From Trochalopteron elliotii (taxonomy: Eukaryota; Chordata; Aves; Passeriformes; Leiothrichidae), in assembly GCA_024734555.1 (NCBI GenBank), contig JANPWX010000037.1, positions 1-64,000 of the forward strand: DNA of 64,000 nt. The letters run 5' to 3'. The notes beneath the pieces were generated by a model. That model did no database searches. It saw nothing but the letters and a program-made list of their open reading frames with translations, and was not told the DNA's origin. The translations under genes were made by a program, and so were the position numbers. Shown here one piece after another: positions 62,421 to 64,000 of the stretch (positions are counted from its first letter, which is position 1; each line of letters starts with the position of its first letter).

Positions 62421-62538
62421 TCACAGAATCACCTCCTGCTTTGGATATTGGAAGGGACCTTAAAAATCACCTATTTTCAACCCCACTGCCATGGGCACAG
62501 AACCCTCCACCAGACCAGGTTGCTCAAAATCCTGTAAC
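62421..62538 (-). mobile_element. CR1 LINE, 3' fragment
   Basis: TCACAGAATCACCTCCTGCT, TTGGAAGGGACCTTAAAAAT, CCCCACTGCCATGGGCACAG and CCACCAGACCAGGTTGCTCA match a reverse-complemented CR1 3' end. Confidence 0.9.
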
Positions 62539-63879
62539 TTGATTTTTCTTTCTTGCCCAGCTCCAGAACTGTGTGTCAGTCAGAACAGCTCAGGTAACAA
62601 ATTTCATCAACAGACTTTGTCTGTTCAAGAGGGAAAAGGTGGTGAATGACTCGTAATGAGGTTCTTTTGGTGTCTGACCAGTTTGAGAATCCTCCTGATG
62701 GAGGTTTAGTGGGACTTTCCCAGAACACCTCTTCAAGGATCTGTCCTACATGGACAGGCAAGGCATGTAGGCAGGCAAAAACCTCTTCCACCAAAGAATG
62801 AGACATTTCTGTATTTCTGCCTGTCTCGTGGGCCAAATTATAACAGAAAAAAACATCTATAAAGGCTTCCTGAGATCTGGAAGCAGAATAGAAAGACAGG
62901 TTTCAGGTACATTTGACTTTTTCAGAGAAAAGTTTCCACTGAGTTTAACCAAAGTGGTCACTTTAAATCTCATCCAAACCCTCTGCTGCCAGGTACTGAA
63001 ATTACCACAGGAAAACACAGGACCAGAAGGTCCTCTTGGGTCAACATATCAAGCCACATGGGGATTTCTACAGCTGAGTTTGCCTCCAAGGTTGTGAGGG
63101 ACAGAAATAGGTAGTTTTAGGGGCTATTTAGTCCAATACATTTAGATTTTTTGGGCGGTATGATATTTTATGACTTCACAGACTCCATTAACAAGATCTG
63201 ACTATAAAAGTACCTCCATGTAATTATTTCAGATGTAGATGTTCACAGTGACTGATACATATACTCTCAAACACTTTCTGTTGGTAAGCTACTGGATCAT
63301 AACATAAATATTTAAACAGGGCTGAGTGCATGACCTTACACTTTGTATTTCATAATTCCATGCATCATGCATTAATTCAATAATGGTTATGCAATCCTGC
63401 CTACAGGATAGTGTGCTACCCTAGAAATTGGTGGTGCCTTTCTACCTTTGTGTTCTCAGAAAATACCATCAATACATTTTCCTGAGTGAATGGACAGCAG
63501 GGAAAGAAAAAAAAAAAAGGCTAGGACTGATCCTAAAGGAGGAATTCCATTCTTATATTTTGCTTTTAAGGGAAATTCTTAAGGTGTCACTTTCCTGGCT
63601 ACAGACCATACATGTTTACATGCTTGTGACTCCAGTAATGTAAGATCCACCGTGGAAATGGAGCAGTGATTTGCCAGCTTGTGGTGGATTAGGAAACAGG
63701 GGTGGATGTGGCATGGATGTACTGGGATGTGTGAATGGGACAGAGCGGAGACAACAGCAGCCCAGAGGGCCAGTAAATGCCCTGCGGCTCTGTGGATATA
63801 ACACTAAGAGATGCTTTTTGAGTCATACACAGCCCAGCTGGAGCAGGAGCAAAGACAGCAAGTGCATTACAACTTCCTA

Positions 63880-64000
63880 AAAGGTGGCTGTGCTCAGGTG
63901 GGGTTGGTCTCTTTCTCCAGGCAGCAACTGACAGAAGCAGAGGACACAGTCTCAAGCTGCACCAAGGGAAATACAGGTCGAATATCAGGAAAAAGTTTTT
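63880..64000 (+). mobile_element. CR1 LINE, truncated by the window end
   Basis: GGGGTTGGTCTCTTTCTCCA, GGCAGCAACTGACAGAAGCA, CAGTCTCAAGCTGCACCAAG and CGAATATCAGGAAAAAGTTT follow the CR1 path just upstream of its 3' terminus. The 3' end should lie beyond the window. Confidence 0.87.

Larger units (their letters stand above)
46488..64000 (-). other. SCN5A: Sodium-channel intron before the 468-bp exon (incomplete at window edge)
   Basis: The acceptor GTTTCAG lies at 46488-46494 on the minus strand. The interval extends to the window end. The preceding exon should encode domain II S5, pore loop and S6 start (including a GEWIETMWDC-type pore segment); I saw none, so the intron exceeds 17.5 kb. 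It contains CR1 copies near 46803, 50363, 56635, 62421 and 63880, a 25-bp tandem duplication at 51438 and a T-run at 53337-53346. The many short open frames show no family resemblance. Confidence 0.85.

Noticed and set aside
1..64000. CRISPR arrays, operons, phage or bacterial mobile systems, tRNA or rRNA genes
   Set aside because: No regularly spaced repeats, bacterial gene density, tRNA cloverleaf or rRNA sequence was seen. The window is vertebrate intron with a few exons.

Overview
The window is vertebrate nuclear DNA, most likely from a bird and possibly a songbird or close relative. Three things point there. CR1 LINE 3' ends occur in both orientations, several with the typical CR1 terminal octamer series (variants of ATTCTGTG). 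One solitary LTR resembles avian ERVL-type elements. Otherwise repeat content is low, with two very old MIR SINE remnants. The coding content is split by long introns with canonical GT-AG borders. There are no operons, ribosome binding sites or CRISPR arrays.

I can support only one gene: the middle of a voltage-gated sodium channel alpha subunit on the minus strand, best matched to SCN5A (cardiac Nav1.5). Four consecutive recognised exons are present, in transcription order: 46487-46020 (468 bp, end of domain II S6 plus the first half of the II-III linker), 26737-26617 (121 bp, distal II-III linker), 17462-17308 (155 bp, linker end plus domain III S1) and 13467-13294 (174 bp, domain III S1-S2 loop, S2 and start of S3). 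Reading frame and intron phase agree across all joins. Together they encode 306 codons: the tail of domain II, the cytoplasmic II-III loop with its ankyrin-G-binding motif, and the first half of the domain III voltage sensor.

Everything else is intron: more than 17.5 kb upstream of the 468-bp exon, then 19.3, 9.2 and 3.8 kb, and more than 13.3 kb downstream of the 174-bp exon. I did not find the upstream domain II pore exon or the downstream domain III S4 exon, so both probably lie outside the window. The introns hold CR1 fragments, the LTR, two MIRs, microsatellites, a small CpG-dense patch, two perfect inverted repeats, short tandem duplications and one 4-base assembly gap.

I saw no evidence of an undescribed molecular system. 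The most useful leads are the ankyrin-G motif, two substitutions at an exon junction that is strongly conserved in paralogues, the apparent absence of a clear equivalent of the alternatively spliced mammalian SCN5A exon 18 (with one weak candidate), and the CpG patch.
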